This document shows positions 52,573 through 61,971 of a DNA stretch of 64,000 bases, one piece after another. The notes under the pieces are model-generated. The model searched no databases, was not told the DNA's origin, and saw nothing but the letters and a program-made list of their open reading frames with translations. Origin of the DNA: Pararhizobium qamdonense (lineage in GTDB: Bacteria > Pseudomonadota > Alphaproteobacteria > Rhizobiales > Rhizobiaceae). Each line of letters starts with the position of its first letter. The first letter of the stretch is position 1. The position numbers were made by a program, and so were the translations under genes. The stretch covers positions 899,001 through 963,000 of the forward strand of contig NZ_CP119566.1 of assembly GCF_029277445.1 (NCBI RefSeq). Reading direction: 5' to 3'.

Positions 52573-52881
52573 TCAGGATCGGAAAACCTTACCAGACTCG
52601 GTAAAGTTCCCGACGCGCTCCTGATCCGGTTGAGCGGTCCAGGGCGGACTTGATCGAGGTTTCTCTTGGCACCGCACAATTGCTTCGCATCTGTCCGTGC
52701 CGTCGGCGCACATCCGGTCGCAGTGGCCAACGACACCGCGGCGTACGCGAGATAACAGGGCGGAAGCCTTGAAGCGCCGGACCACTTCCTTGCGGTCGAG
52801 TTCGCCGTAGAGACGGCATGCCCGACATTCTACGACGACCAGGGTGCATTTAAGTGAGCGCAAAGTCGGGTTCGGGTTCAT
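52573..52881 (-). CDS. Small cysteine-containing protein, unknown function
   Basis: A 102-residue protein starting MNPNPTLRSLKCTLVVVECR. It has a CRAC pair (ECRACRLYGELDRKEVVRRF) and later CDRM, then CEAI and VRCQE, which could form a small zinc site. The remaining residues are basic. Similar short proteins occur in rhizobial genomes, as far as I recall, without known function. It lies upstream of the oxidoreductase gene on the same strand and diverges from imuA. Confidence 0.65.
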   Translation of the reverse strand: MNPNPTLRSLKCTLVVVECRACRLYGELDRKEVVRRFKASALLSRVRRGVVGHCDRMCADGTDRCEAIVRCQEKPRSSPPWTAQPDQERVGNFTESGKVFRS

Positions 52882-53030
52882 AGTTCTCCTAGTACTTCAA
52901 AAAAAAGATAATCGAGCCGGTCACTTAGCGGGATGCGTTAGAGTCCTGATTCATTTCGATTTTCCAGATACGGATAGCTACCGACGACCGAAATGGCGAT
53001 TCCAGGCGCCTTGACTCTTCTCATTGAACG

Positions 53031-53045
53031 GAACAGAAAGAGAAC
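53031..53045 (-). promoter_or_regulatory. SOS (LexA) box upstream of imuA
   Basis: GAACAGAAAGAGAAC on the plus strand, i.e. GTTC-N7-GTTC on the minus strand, is the alphaproteobacterial LexA-binding direct repeat. It lies 56 bp before the imuA start, inside the promoter region of a well-known SOS operon. Only one copy was seen. Confidence 0.8.
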
Positions 53046-53100
53046 GTCAACCACTTTTGGGAATGAATTCCTGCGAAACGCGAACCGAGGAGGTCCGTGA

Positions 53101-53865
53101 ATGAGAACGCATGTCCGGCCTTCGGGCATCATAGACGAGCTTCGAGAGCAGATATCGAAGCTCGAGGGCGGGGCCGCGAGGAAAGCGGAAAGCCTGCCAT
53201 TCGGTATTCCCGAGATCGACGGCAAGTTGCCAGGCGGCGGGCTGGCCTTCGGCGCGCTCCACGAGTTCGCGGGTGGCGGGTCCGGTACTGTCGACGGCGC
53301 GGCCGCGGCCCTGATGGTCGCCGGGATCGCCGCGCGGACCAAGGGCAAAATCCTCTGGTGTCTCAGCAGACCCGACCTGTTCGCCCCGGCAATATCGCAG
53401 GCGGGCCTCCATCCCGACCGCGTCATCTACGTGGAAGCCGACAAGGAAGAGGATGTCCTCGCCTCGTTCGAAGAGGGCCTCGCGTTTGGCGGCCTTGGCG
53501 CTGTCGTGGGCGAAATCGTCAGGCTGCCGATGGTCATGTCGCGACGGCTCCAACTGGCGGCCGAGAAGTCGGGAACTATGGGTCTCGCACTCAGGCGCTG
53601 GCGACGGCAGACGGAAGCGAACGACTACGGCCAACCGACCGCCTCGGTGACCAGATGGCGGATAAGTCAACTGCCATCGGAGGACCTTCCCGTTGCGGGC
53701 GTGGGGAGGCCGAGATGGCTGGCGGAGTTGATGAGATCGCGTGCGGGCGAGTGTGCAGAGTTTTGCGTTGGAGCTTGTGATGGCAAGGGTCGTCTCTCTT
53801 TATTTCCCCCGATGGCCTACGGACAGGATCAGGAAGGCAGGGTCCGATGGCACACCGCCTCCTGA
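53101..53865 (+). CDS. imuA: ImuA, RecA-like accessory protein of the DnaE2 mutasome
   Basis: A 254-residue SulA/RecA-fold-related protein, the first gene of the imuA-imuB-dnaE2 cassette. It begins MRTHVRPSGIIDELREQISK, with GGAGG 8 nt upstream. The signatures FGIPEIDGKLPGGGLAFGAL and GALHEFAGGG are typical of ImuA, as is LWCLSRPDLFAPAISQAGL further on. No clear Walker A lysine is seen, as in other ImuA proteins. The 3' end overlaps imuB by 86 nt. It is SOS-controlled by the LexA box upstream. Confidence 0.93.
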   Translation: MRTHVRPSGIIDELREQISKLEGGAARKAESLPFGIPEIDGKLPGGGLAFGALHEFAGGGSGTVDGAAAALMVAGIAARTKGKILWCLSRPDLFAPAISQAGLHPDRVIYVEADKEEDVLASFEEGLAFGGLGAVVGEIVRLPMVMSRRLQLAAEKSGTMGLALRRWRRQTEANDYGQPTASVTRWRISQLPSEDLPVAGVGRPRWLAELMRSRAGECAEFCVGACDGKGRLSLFPPMAYGQDQEGRVRWHTAS

Positions 53866-55297
53866 TAAGCCCATGGTCGTGATTTCAAGGTCGGGGTCCA
53901 AGAGGTCGGTGTGCGCCGCCGACGATGCCGCGCGCAAGCTCGGTCTCCGTGTCGGAATGCCTGCGAGCAAGGCCCAGGCACTGGTCGCAGACCTTGCCAT
54001 GTACGATGCCGACCCCGTCGGCGATCTAGCGGCTCTGGACAAGCTGGCCCTCTGGATGCTCCGGCAATACAGCCCTGTCGTGGCTTTGGACGGTGTTGAC
54101 GGGATCGTCCTCGATACGGAAGGCGCTGATCACCTGCAGGGCGGCGAGGAGATGATGCTCTCCGGCATGGTCAATCGCCTCAGAGGTGTCGGCGTGGTGG
54201 CGCGGGCGGCGGTGGCGGATACCTGGGGCGCGGCACACGCGATCGCCAGGCTCACTGCAGCAGAGTGGACGGTCGTTCCCGTGTCGGAGACGGCAAAGGC
54301 CGTTCTAGAGCTTCCTATCGTATGTCTGCGGCTCGCTCCCGAAACGATCAACGGCCTGCGGGTTCTCGGCATCGAGAGCGTGGGACAGTTGTCGGCAATG
54401 CCCAGAGCGCCGTTGACCCTGCGTTTCGGCCCGGAAGTGGGAAGGCGTTTGGACCAGCTGTTCGGCCGGGTAGCCGAGCCCATCGATCCCATCCGGTCGC
54501 CTGAGATCGTCGAGGTGAACCGACTGTTCGCCGAGCCAATCGGGGCGGCGGAGACGATAGCGAAGTACGTCGGTCGCCTGGTGATGGAACTGTGCGCCGA
54601 CCTGGAGACCCGCGGTCTCGGGGTGCGCCGTGCCGACCTGATCGTCCATCGCGTCGACAACACGATCCAGGCGATCCGCGCTGGCCTCGCAAAACCCGTC
54701 CGTGACGACAAGCGCCTGACGCGGTTGCTGACCGACCGCATCGAGAAAATCGACCCGGGGTTCGGTATCGAGAAATTGTCGCTTGTGGCGGTCTGGTCGG
54801 AGCCTCTCGAAGAGAGGCAGCAGTCGTCGTCCCTGATCGAGGAATCGGTCGTCGATGTGACCCCCTTGGTCGATGTCCTGGGGAACCGCGGTCAGCGCAT
54901 CTATCGGATCACCCCCGTCGCCAGCGACGTTCCCGAGCGGAGCTTCAAACGTGTCGGACCCATGTCGGAAGAGGCGGGGATCGACTGGCCATCGAACTGG
55001 CCACGTCCGAGCAGGCTGTTCGCGAAGCCGGAAGAGATCGAGGTCATGAACGTCCTTCCTGATAGCCCGCCGCGGACAATGACGTGGCGCGGCAAGCGCC
55101 GTCGTATCGTGCGAGGCGACGGCCCGGAGCGCGTATTCGGGGAATGGTGGTTGCGCGACGCCGAACTCCACGCCGTCCGCGACTACTATGTGGTCGAAGA
55201 CGAGAACGGAGAGCGGTTCTGGGTCTATCGCGCTGGCGATGGCGTAGACACGGCGACGGGATCGCATCGCTGGTTTCTTCACGGGGTTTTCGGATGA
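53780..55297 (+). CDS. imuB: ImuB, catalytically inactive Y-family polymerase homologue
   Basis: A 505-residue protein. The start [20 protein letters not shown] has GGAG upstream and matches the family. The Y-family palm and finger region follows ([40 protein letters not shown]), with the catalytic acidic residues altered, as usual in ImuB. The C-terminal region should bind the beta clamp. ImuB is the hub that recruits DnaE2 and ImuA for translesion synthesis. It overlaps imuA by 86 nt and dnaE2 by 4 nt (ATGA). Confidence 0.94.
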   Translation: MARVVSLYFPRWPTDRIRKAGSDGTPPPDKPMVVISRSGSKRSVCAADDAARKLGLRVGMPASKAQALVADLAMYDADPVGDLAALDKLALWMLRQYSPVVALDGVDGIVLDTEGADHLQGGEEMMLSGMVNRLRGVGVVARAAVADTWGAAHAIARLTAAEWTVVPVSETAKAVLELPIVCLRLAPETINGLRVLGIESVGQLSAMPRAPLTLRFGPEVGRRLDQLFGRVAEPIDPIRSPEIVEVNRLFAEPIGAAETIAKYVGRLVMELCADLETRGLGVRRADLIVHRVDNTIQAIRAGLAKPVRDDKRLTRLLTDRIEKIDPGFGIEKLSLVAVWSEPLEERQQSSSLIEESVVDVTPLVDVLGNRGQRIYRITPVASDVPERSFKRVGPMSEEAGIDWPSNWPRPSRLFAKPEEIEVMNVLPDSPPRTMTWRGKRRRIVRGDGPERVFGEWWLRDAELHAVRDYYVVEDENGERFWVYRAGDGVDTATGSHRWFLHGVFG

Positions 55298-58200
55298 GAT
55301 ATGTTGAACTCCAGACGACGACGCATTTCTCGTTCCTGCGCGGAGCGTCCAGCGCAGACGAACTGTTTGCCACGGCGGCGGAACTCGGGATCGAGGACCT
55401 GGGCATCGTCGACAGGAATTCGCTGTCCGGGATTGTCAGAGCATGGGAGGCCTCGAAGACCACGGGCGTGCGCCTGATCGTCGGATGTCGTCTGGACCTA
55501 ACGGACGGGATGGCGATCCTGGTCTATCCCACGGACAGGCCAGCCTACGCACGTCTTTGTCGATTGCTGTCTCTCGGCAAGTCGCGGGGCGGCAAGGCCA
55601 AGTGCATTCTCGATTTCAGCGATGTCGCGCTCTATGCCGAGGGCCTGATCGGCATCCTGATCCCGGACGAGGCCGACGATACCTGCGCCATCCAGCTCCG
55701 CAAGATGTCCGAGGTCTTCGGTGACCGGGCGTATGTGAGCCTGTGCCTGCGACGGCGACCGAACGACAAGCTCCGCATCCACAACCTTTCGAACATGGCC
55801 GTCAGGCATCGCGTCCGCACGGTCGTCACGAACGACGCACTTTTCCACGAACCGGGCCGTCGCCAGCTTCAGGACATCGTCACCTGCATCCGCCACAACA
55901 AGACCATCGACGACATCGGGTTCGCCCGCGAGCGCCACGCCGACAGATATCTCAAGCACGCCAAGGAAATGCACCGCCTGTTCGAAGCCTACCCGGAGGC
56001 GTTGAATCGAACCCTCGAGATCGCTAAGCGCTGCACCTTCTCCTTGAGCGAACTGGAATACCAGTATCCTTCGGAAGCGATCATTCCAGGTCTTGGTGTC
56101 CAGGCGACATTGGAGAAGTTCACTTGGGAGGGCGCGGCGGAGCGATACCCGGAGGGCGTGCCCGAGAGTGTGGTCAAGACAATCCGGCACGAACTCCAGC
56201 TCATCGAAACAATGCGGTACGCGCCGTACTTCCTCACCGTCTTCAACATCGTCCGTTTCGCGCGCTCCAAGGGCATCCTGTGCCAGGGGCGTGGGTCGGC
56301 CGCCAACAGCGCGGTCTGTTACGTCCTCGGGGTGACGAGCATCGACCCCGAGACCAACGACCTCCTGTTCGAACGCTTCGTCAGCCAGGAAAGAGCCGAG
56401 CCGCCGGACATCGATGTCGATTTCGAACACGAGAGGCGCGAAGAGGTCATCCAGTGGATTTACGACACCTACGGTCGGACCAAGGCCGCCCTGTGTTCGG
56501 CGGTTACTCGGTACCGGGCCAAGGGAGCGCTCCGTGATGTCGGCAAGGCGCTGGGACTGCCTGAGGACATGATCCGCCAGCTGTCGTCCGGTGTCTGGGG
56601 CTGGAGCAAGGAGGGCGTCTCGGAAAAGGAGGTCAAGGACAACAACCTGAATTTGGGCGACCGAAGACTCCGATTAGCGCTGGAGCTTGCGCAGCAGCTG
56701 ATGGGAGCGCCACGGCATTTGTCCCAGCACCCAGGTGGGTTTGTCCTGACCAACGACCGTCTTGATGAACTCGTGCCGATCGAACCGGCCGCCATGGACC
56801 ACAGGCAAATCATCGAGTGGGACAAAGACGACGTAGAGGCGCTCCGGATGATGAAAGTCGACATCTTGGCGCTCGGCATGCTGACCTGCATGTCGAAGGC
56901 GTTCGCGCTGATCAAGGAGCACAAGAACGATCCGCTGGACCTCGCGAGCGTCAAACAGGAGGACGGCGCGACATATGCGATGATCCGGAAGGCCGACACG
57001 CTCGGGACATTCCAGGTCGAGTCGCGGGCGCAAATGGCGATGTTGCCGAGACTGAAGCCGAGGACATTTTACGACTTGGTCATCCAGGTGGCGATCGTTC
57101 GGCCCGGCCCTATCCAAGGTGACATGGTCCACCCGTATCTACGTCGACGCGAGGGCAGGGAGCCAGTCGATTACCCGACACCGGAACTTGAAGGCGTGCT
57201 CGGCAAAACCCTTGGAGTGCCACTTTTTCAAGAGTCAGCGATGCGGATCGCGATGGTCTGCGCAGGTTTTACCGCTGGTGAGGCCGACCAGCTTCGCAAG
57301 TCCATGGCCACCTTTAAATTCACGGGCGGGGTCTCTCGGTTCAAAACGAAGCTCGTCGACGGCATGGTCCGTAACGGCTACACGGCCGAGTTCGCAGAGA
57401 AGACGTTTTCACAGCTGGAAGGCTTCGGAAGCTACGGCTTTCCGGAAAGTCATGCGGCGAGCTTTGCCTTGATCGCCTACGCCTCATGCTACGTGAAGTG
57501 CCATTTCCCGGATGCTTTCTGCGCCGCCCTGCTGAACTCCCAGCCCATGGGTTTCTACGCCCCAGCTCAGATCGTCGCCGACGCCCGCGCGCATGGGGTC
57601 GAGGTGCGCCCTGTCTGTCTCAACGCCAGCCGATGGGACTGCACGCTGGAAGCCATTCCCGGCACGACGCGCCATGCGGTCAGGCTAGGCATGCGGGTCG
57701 TCAAGGGGCTGGCCCTGCGCGATGCGGCCCGGATCGTCGTCGCCCGCGCCGACCAGCCGTTCGTGTCGGCCGACGATGTCTGGCGCAGATCGGGAGTGCC
57801 GACTGAAGCCTTGGTCCAGTTAGCCGAAGCGGATGGATTTCGGCCGTCGCTGAAGCTCGAGCGCCGTGACGCTTTATGGGCGCTCAAGGCCCTACGGGAC
57901 GACCCGCTGCCCCTGTTCGCGGCGGCCGCCGAGCGCGAAGCCCAAGTGATCCCAGAAATGGTGGAACCCGAGGTGTCGCTTGTTCCCATGGTCGAGGGCA
58001 GGCAGGTCGTGGAGGATTATGGACACACGGGGCTGACCCTGCGCGATCACCCGATGAGCTTCCTGCGGGAGGACCTGAGGCGGAAGAACATCGTCACCTG
58101 CGCGGAGGCGGTAGGCCAGCACGACGGCAAATGGCTCTGGACCGCGGGCATCGTGCTGGTGCGTCAAAAACCGGGCAGCGCCAAGGGAACGATGTTCGTG

Positions 58201-58560
58201 ACGCTGGAAGACGAAACAGGTGTTGTCAACGTCGTCATCTGGCCGTCGCTTTTTGAGCGCCAGCGGCGGGTGGTCCTCTCCGCTTCGATGCTTGGGGTGA
58301 ACGGGAAGATTCAGAAGGAAGGCGATGTCGTTCACCTTGTCGCGCAACGCCTGTTCGATTTCTCGAGCGACCTCGGAAGCCTTGGCGAACGGGATGGGGC
58401 GTTCCCACTGCAGAAAGGTCGTGGAGACGAGTTCGCTACAGGCTCGGCAGGATCACCGGATTCCAGGGATCGGCCGAAGCCCGGAGTGCAGGCGAGGGAT
58501 ATCTATATTCAAGACCTCCATATCGACACGCTGAAGGTTAAGTCCCGAAACTTTCAGTGA
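55294..58560 (+). CDS. dnaE2: DnaE2 (ImuC), error-prone DNA polymerase III alpha subunit
   Basis: A 1088-residue C-family polymerase. The start is the ATG overlapping the imuB stop; a longer open frame upstream is antisense-like noise within imuB. The N-terminal PHP domain begins [20 protein letters not shown]. The polymerase active site has [19 protein letters not shown] (two catalytic Asp) and [13 protein letters not shown] (the third). The C-terminal OB-fold ([20 protein letters not shown]) is typical, and the short C-terminus lacking the tau-binding region distinguishes it from DnaE1. It acts in SOS-induced mutagenesis. Confidence 0.96.
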   Translation: MRYVELQTTTHFSFLRGASSADELFATAAELGIEDLGIVDRNSLSGIVRAWEASKTTGVRLIVGCRLDLTDGMAILVYPTDRPAYARLCRLLSLGKSRGGKAKCILDFSDVALYAEGLIGILIPDEADDTCAIQLRKMSEVFGDRAYVSLCLRRRPNDKLRIHNLSNMAVRHRVRTVVTNDALFHEPGRRQLQDIVTCIRHNKTIDDIGFARERHADRYLKHAKEMHRLFEAYPEALNRTLEIAKRCTFSLSELEYQYPSEAIIPGLGVQATLEKFTWEGAAERYPEGVPESVVKTIRHELQLIETMRYAPYFLTVFNIVRFARSKGILCQGRGSAANSAVCYVLGVTSIDPETNDLLFERFVSQERAEPPDIDVDFEHERREEVIQWIYDTYGRTKAALCSAVTRYRAKGALRDVGKALGLPEDMIRQLSSGVWGWSKEGVSEKEVKDNNLNLGDRRLRLALELAQQLMGAPRHLSQHPGGFVLTNDRLDELVPIEPAAMDHRQIIEWDKDDVEALRMMKVDILALGMLTCMSKAFALIKEHKNDPLDLASVKQEDGATYAMIRKADTLGTFQVESRAQMAMLPRLKPRTFYDLVIQVAIVRPGPIQGDMVHPYLRRREGREPVDYPTPELEGVLGKTLGVPLFQESAMRIAMVCAGFTAGEADQLRKSMATFKFTGGVSRFKTKLVDGMVRNGYTAEFAEKTFSQLEGFGSYGFPESHAASFALIAYASCYVKCHFPDAFCAALLNSQPMGFYAPAQIVADARAHGVEVRPVCLNASRWDCTLEAIPGTTRHAVRLGMRVVKGLALRDAARIVVARADQPFVSADDVWRRSGVPTEALVQLAEADGFRPSLKLERRDALWALKALRDDPLPLFAAAAEREAQVIPEMVEPEVSLVPMVEGRQVVEDYGHTGLTLRDHPMSFLREDLRRKNIVTCAEAVGQHDGKWLWTAGIVLVRQKPGSAKGTMFVTLEDETGVVNVVIWPSLFERQRRVVLSASMLGVNGKIQKEGDVVHLVAQRLFDFSSDLGSLGERDGAFPLQKGRGDEFATGSAGSPDSRDRPKPGVQARDIYIQDLHIDTLKVKSRNFQ

Positions 58561-58696
58561 CTGGAAGCAGAACTGTTAACGCCCTGGAAATCGTGGCGAA
58601 GTCTATCAAGAGCGCTCACTCGCAAATGCACGGTTCGGCGAGGAACAAAATCCGAGCTTGAGCACTTTATGGCTCAAAATCATCAGGTTATCCTCC

Positions 58697-59356
58697 ATGC
58701 GCGAACTTCTCACAGGTCTTCTGCTCGCCTCATGTCTGCTCCCCGTCGGTGCGTTTGGCTTGACGATCGCCTCTGGCCTTTCTGAACCAGACCTTCAGCC
58801 AGCTCTCGTCAATATGCAATCCGACGCCCTCTGGACTTCGAATGTCAGGCGCGTTGACACCAGCCAACAGTCATACGAAAGGCTTCCGGCGGTTTTGGCG
58901 AACGACACGATGGTGGCTGAGGCACGGCTTCCGCAACGCCAGATTTTGACCGTGGCCGGATCGTCGAAGCACGAATCTCCCGTTGAGCAGAACACGACGT
59001 CAAACGTGAACGCGCAACTGCAGGCGGAACTGGCTCATGAATGGTGTGGAGCGAGGTATAAGTCATATGATCCGAGCGACAACACATACCAGCCTTTCGG
59101 CGGTGGTAGCCGTCGGGTCTGCATAGCGCCGACGGAAACCACCACGGCTTCGGCCGAACAGGTAACCGCCGAAGGATTTTCTGGTGCTAACAGCGCAGAC
59201 GTCCGCTGGTGCATGGAGCGGTACAGCTCCTATAGAGTTGAAGACAACACATACCAGCCCTATTCCGGTAGCAGGAAGCAATGTGTCGGTCCAGGTTCAC
59301 AGTCGGCTAAAAACAGCGTTGAGACCGCGGATAACCGAAGCGTGGTTCAGTTCTGA
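58697..59356 (+). CDS. Exported protein with two BA14K-like repeats
   Basis: A 219-residue protein. A signal peptide ([20 protein letters not shown]) is followed by a serine/threonine-rich linker. Two similar modules then occur, [20 protein letters not shown] and [20 protein letters not shown]. Each is followed by a GSR motif and a closing cysteine, so each module may hold one disulphide. This is the BA14K pattern, named after a Brucella immunoreactive protein with lectin-like behaviour. A tandem arrangement is less common than a single module. A start 13 codons upstream (58,658) is possible but not needed. Confidence 0.75.
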   Translation: MRELLTGLLLASCLLPVGAFGLTIASGLSEPDLQPALVNMQSDALWTSNVRRVDTSQQSYERLPAVLANDTMVAEARLPQRQILTVAGSSKHESPVEQNTTSNVNAQLQAELAHEWCGARYKSYDPSDNTYQPFGGGSRRVCIAPTETTTASAEQVTAEGFSGANSADVRWCMERYSSYRVEDNTYQPYSGSRKQCVGPGSQSAKNSVETADNRSVVQF

Positions 59357-59385
59357 GCGAATTTAGCTCACGCAAGCTCGCCAGA

Positions 59386-60015
59386 TCATCTCAACAGGCC
59401 GTCGCGGCCGAACTCTTCCCATTCGTCAAGGCTCGTGCTGGCATCGTCGGGTTTGGCCCGTGTTGTCGCACTAGCCTTGGCGCTTTGCTTTAGGGAGCGC
59501 GTCAGCTTGGCTTTGTAGGCCGCCCGACGGCGGTTTTCGGCCGCGGCGGCTATGTCGTCCTCCCGCCATTCATCGACCGCGCCGCTGTCGAGCAGTTCTT
59601 CCACTACCCGTGGATCGAAGACGTGGAACGTGATCTGCCTGGCGCGACCGGCCAACCTTACTGTCCGGGTCCCCGCGCTGGGAAGCCTACCGTCGGCCAA
59701 CCACCGATGTCGCTCGCCAGGCTTGATGGTCAGGATGTCTTGAATTTCTCGCGGTATGACGGGAAGGGTTTCGATATCCGCCATCGCCGCAGATACGATG
59801 CCGACCGCGGCGTTGAATTCGGACCTCGCATCGGCTGCCATGGACAACACGAGTTCGCCCGCCTCGAGAACGATGAGCTTCTTGGATGACTGCGGAAGCC
59901 GGGCCCGCATCTCGAGGAGAATCCCGTGGGCGCGTACCGCCGACCCGAGAGTGGCTTTCGACGGCAAGGCCCAGGTCTTCAAGAGCTCAATGTTGTGCGT
60001 GTCGCGCTTCGGCAT
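59386..60015 (-). CDS. Conserved-looking hypothetical protein near the SRAP gene
   Basis: A 209-residue soluble protein. The start is taken at MPKRDTHNIELLKTWALPSK; 10 more codons are open upstream. DILTIKPGERHRWLADGRLP, followed by TFHVFDPRVVEELLDSGAVD, resembles a short helix-turn-helix or MerR-like layout, without certainty. The C-terminus is basic and alanine-rich. It is downstream of the SRAP gene on the same strand. I cannot name a family. Confidence 0.65.
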   Translation of the reverse strand: MPKRDTHNIELLKTWALPSKATLGSAVRAHGILLEMRARLPQSSKKLIVLEAGELVLSMAADARSEFNAAVGIVSAAMADIETLPVIPREIQDILTIKPGERHRWLADGRLPSAGTRTVRLAGRARQITFHVFDPRVVEELLDSGAVDEWREDDIAAAAENRRRAAYKAKLTRSLKQSAKASATTRAKPDDASTSLDEWEEFGRDGLLR

Positions 60016-60109
60016 GGTGCAAAGATGGGTTCCCAGGGCATTCAAGTCAACGTGCGACTGGGGCGACGCGGGAGATCGATCAGCCCCTCACTACGGTAAG
60101 GTCGGGCGT

Positions 60110-60430
60110 CTACAGTCCCGCGAACCAGGCCGCATACGGAGTATTCCTAGCGAGATGCCTGTTGTAGTCGGGTTCCCCGTCATCCCACCACACGGGGCCA
60201 CGCTCTCCGAGAGCGACCTTCGCTTGGTCGACCCGGACGCGAGCTTCCGCCGTCGCGACTTTTTCGCCTTTGGCATCCCGGACTGCTCGGCGAGCCGACA
60301 TGAGCTCTTTGACCAAGCCCTCACCGATTTCTTCGTCGAGCGCCGGATTGCTTCGCCGCCATAGCCTCCCGCGGACGACGAAGTAGCGGCCGTCGGGCGT
60401 ATCGGGATAGGCCGTCGCCTTCGTCGCCAT
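60110..60430 (-). CDS. Small hypothetical protein downstream of the SRAP peptidase
   Basis: A 106-residue soluble protein starting MATKATAYPDTPDGRYFVVR. RLWRRSNPALDEEIGEGLVK and VWWDDGEPDYNRHLARNTPY are the recognisable parts of what appears to be a rhizobial family of unknown function. It begins 4 nt after the SRAP stop, so the two are almost certainly co-transcribed. A DNA-repair link is therefore likely but is inference only. Confidence 0.72.
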   Translation of the reverse strand: MATKATAYPDTPDGRYFVVRGRLWRRSNPALDEEIGEGLVKELMSARRAVRDAKGEKVATAEARVRVDQAKVALGERGPVWWDDGEPDYNRHLARNTPYAAWFAGL

Positions 60431-60434
60431 GGAG

Positions 60435-61142
60435 CTATTCCGAGAACAGATCGGTCGCCTGGGTTGGATGGCCGCCCAAACCACCGACGGCGGTGTACCG
60501 CGGGAGTACGGTCATCCTGTCAACGGGGAGGGGCCGCTGGAGCGCTTTGGCCTCTTTCCAAGGCGTAGTCATCCAGAGTTCGCACTCCTCCCGCGTCGTC
60601 AGTAGAACGGGCATGGCCTTCGGATGGATCGGTCTCACAATCTCGTTGGGGTTCGTCGTCAGGAACGCATAGATGTCGTGTTCGCCCAGTCGCGGCGCTT
60701 TGATCGGTCCCCGCGCACCGGTCCACGTCGTATGGATGCCCGCGAGCATGAACAGGGGCTGGTCCTCGTTGACGACGAACCATCGCAGGGGCTTCTTGCC
60801 AGTCTCAGGGTCGGCGACTTGTTCGTATTCGCTGAAGGCTGTCGCCGGGACCAGACAACGGTGCTCCACCCCCAGCCACTGTTGCCAATGCGGGATGAAC
60901 GTCTTGCGGACGTTGGTCACTCCCTTGTCGGGTTTGCCGTCAAGATGTTCCTCGGGGGTCGGCATGCCCCATGTCGACATCGTCAGCTCTCGTTCTCCGT
61001 TCCGGTCAACGCGGATTATCGGTCCGACGCGATCGGGATGGACATTCACCGACGGTGGAAGGTTGCCCTCGCGGTAGCGGGTGACGTCGATGAAATCACG
61101 GATAGCCTGCTGATTGCTCGTCAAATTGTACAGATTGCACAT
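60435..61142 (-). CDS. SRAP family protein (YedK/HMCES-like abasic-site sensor)
   Basis: A 235-residue SOS response-associated peptidase. The start is at MCNLYNLTSNQQAIRDFIDV, which places the catalytic Cys at position 2 after Met removal, as required; GGGAGG lies just upstream. The NVRKTFIPHWQ segment and CLVPATAFSEYE (with the active-site Glu) match the family, as does PIHPKAMPVLL. SRAP proteins form a covalent link to abasic sites in single-stranded DNA. Upstream codons in frame to 61,253 belong to the repeat region and were excluded. No LexA box was seen next to it. Confidence 0.93.
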   Translation of the reverse strand: MCNLYNLTSNQQAIRDFIDVTRYREGNLPPSVNVHPDRVGPIIRVDRNGERELTMSTWGMPTPEEHLDGKPDKGVTNVRKTFIPHWQQWLGVEHRCLVPATAFSEYEQVADPETGKKPLRWFVVNEDQPLFMLAGIHTTWTGARGPIKAPRLGEHDIYAFLTTNPNEIVRPIHPKAMPVLLTTREECELWMTTPWKEAKALQRPLPVDRMTVLPRYTAVGGLGGHPTQATDLFSE

Positions 61143-61246
61143 GCCTGCCTCCCTGTCCGTCAGGAAAGATAGACCTTGCCTCGAGACTATCAACGGCCAT
61201 AGGGAACCAATGCGCACATCCTTGGTTTCCATGCCGAGATCGTGGC

Positions 61247-61327
61247 GTGTCAACCGGACATGACGGAGATGGCGAACATGGGGATTTTTCCGGTTTCTTC
61301 CCGTGGCCGACGAATTGGCAGTCGAGC
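61247..61327. repeat. Dispersed 81-bp repeat, copy 2
   Basis: This stretch, GTGTCAACCGGACATGACGG and on to GGCAGTCGAGC, aligns without gaps to 22,907-22,987 at about 83% identity, same orientation. It lies in the divergent gap between the SRAP gene and a small gene, 64 bp before the latter's start. The two copies sit in a core-like and an accessory region, so the repeat is not specific to either. Confidence 0.7.
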
Positions 61328-61390
61328 GCCCGACCCGTCCGTCGCGATTTCAACCAAGTCTCGCTTCCTATCGCTCGTGAGGTATTCAGC

Positions 61391-61621
61391 ATGATAGACC
61401 CTCCTACCCAAAACCCGGGGAATCCCGAGCGAAAGGTCGAGCTCGAACAGACGGTCGATTACGCGGTTCAACTGCTTGTCGAAGAAGCCCATCTGGTCGG
61501 GTGGCAGCGCGTAGAGTTTTTGACGGCGGTTATAGACGCGGCGAACGGCCAATTGTCAGCTATTGAAGAGGAGCGTGACCTAAAGGAAGATGGCGTTTCG
61601 GGGCCAGAGACCACGGCCTAG
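61391..61621 (+). CDS. Small acidic protein A of a paralogous pair
   Basis: A 76-residue protein starting MIDPPTQNPGNPERKVELEQ. The core VDYAVQLLVEEAHLVGWQRV, then EFLTAVIDAANGQL, is a helix-turn-helix-shaped acidic domain that resembles the product of the next, convergent gene (AFRQLADLAVSAGWDKSEVA, ALVDVADCHML). Its last 4 bases overlap the end of that gene. The function is unknown. Small proteins of this type are common on rhizobial plasmids, as far as I recall. Confidence 0.7.
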   Translation: MIDPPTQNPGNPERKVELEQTVDYAVQLLVEEAHLVGWQRVEFLTAVIDAANGQLSAIEEERDLKEDGVSGPETTA

Positions 61622-61881
61622 AGGAACTTGCTCTCCATGGCACTTCTCGTCAGCTTGTCGGTCTCCAGATTGCATTGCACGGACAGCATGTGGCAGTCGG
61701 CGACATCTACAAGCGCGGCTGCGACCTCGCTTTTGTCCCATCCCGCACTTACTGCGAGATCAGCAAGTTGTCGGAATGCGGTTTCGATAGCCTCCTGACA
61801 GGTCAAAAAGCGATCAGGGTGTTGGAGGGGTATCCTCGGCGGCGATATATGTTCCATTGCTAAATCAATAGAGTCCGCCAA
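61618..61881 (-). CDS. Small acidic protein B of a paralogous pair
   Basis: An 87-residue protein. It begins from a TTG (ADSIDLAMEHISPPRIPLQH) or from an ATG 24 nt later; the TTG has the better purine-rich upstream sequence. The core TAFRQLADLAVSAGWDKSEV is similar in pattern to protein A, including the GW pair followed by an alanine-rich helix. The two genes converge with a 4-nt overlap. Function unknown. Confidence 0.65.
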   Translation of the reverse strand: MADSIDLAMEHISPPRIPLQHPDRFLTCQEAIETAFRQLADLAVSAGWDKSEVAAALVDVADCHMLSVQCNLETDKLTRSAMESKFL

Positions 61882-61971
61882 ACTCGCTTCAAGGCCTTCG
61901 ATATGTTTTTGTAACTTTTCTGGTTGCCGTGCGTTTTGGGCTTACAGGTACATCGATGAAAGCGGGCGTGC

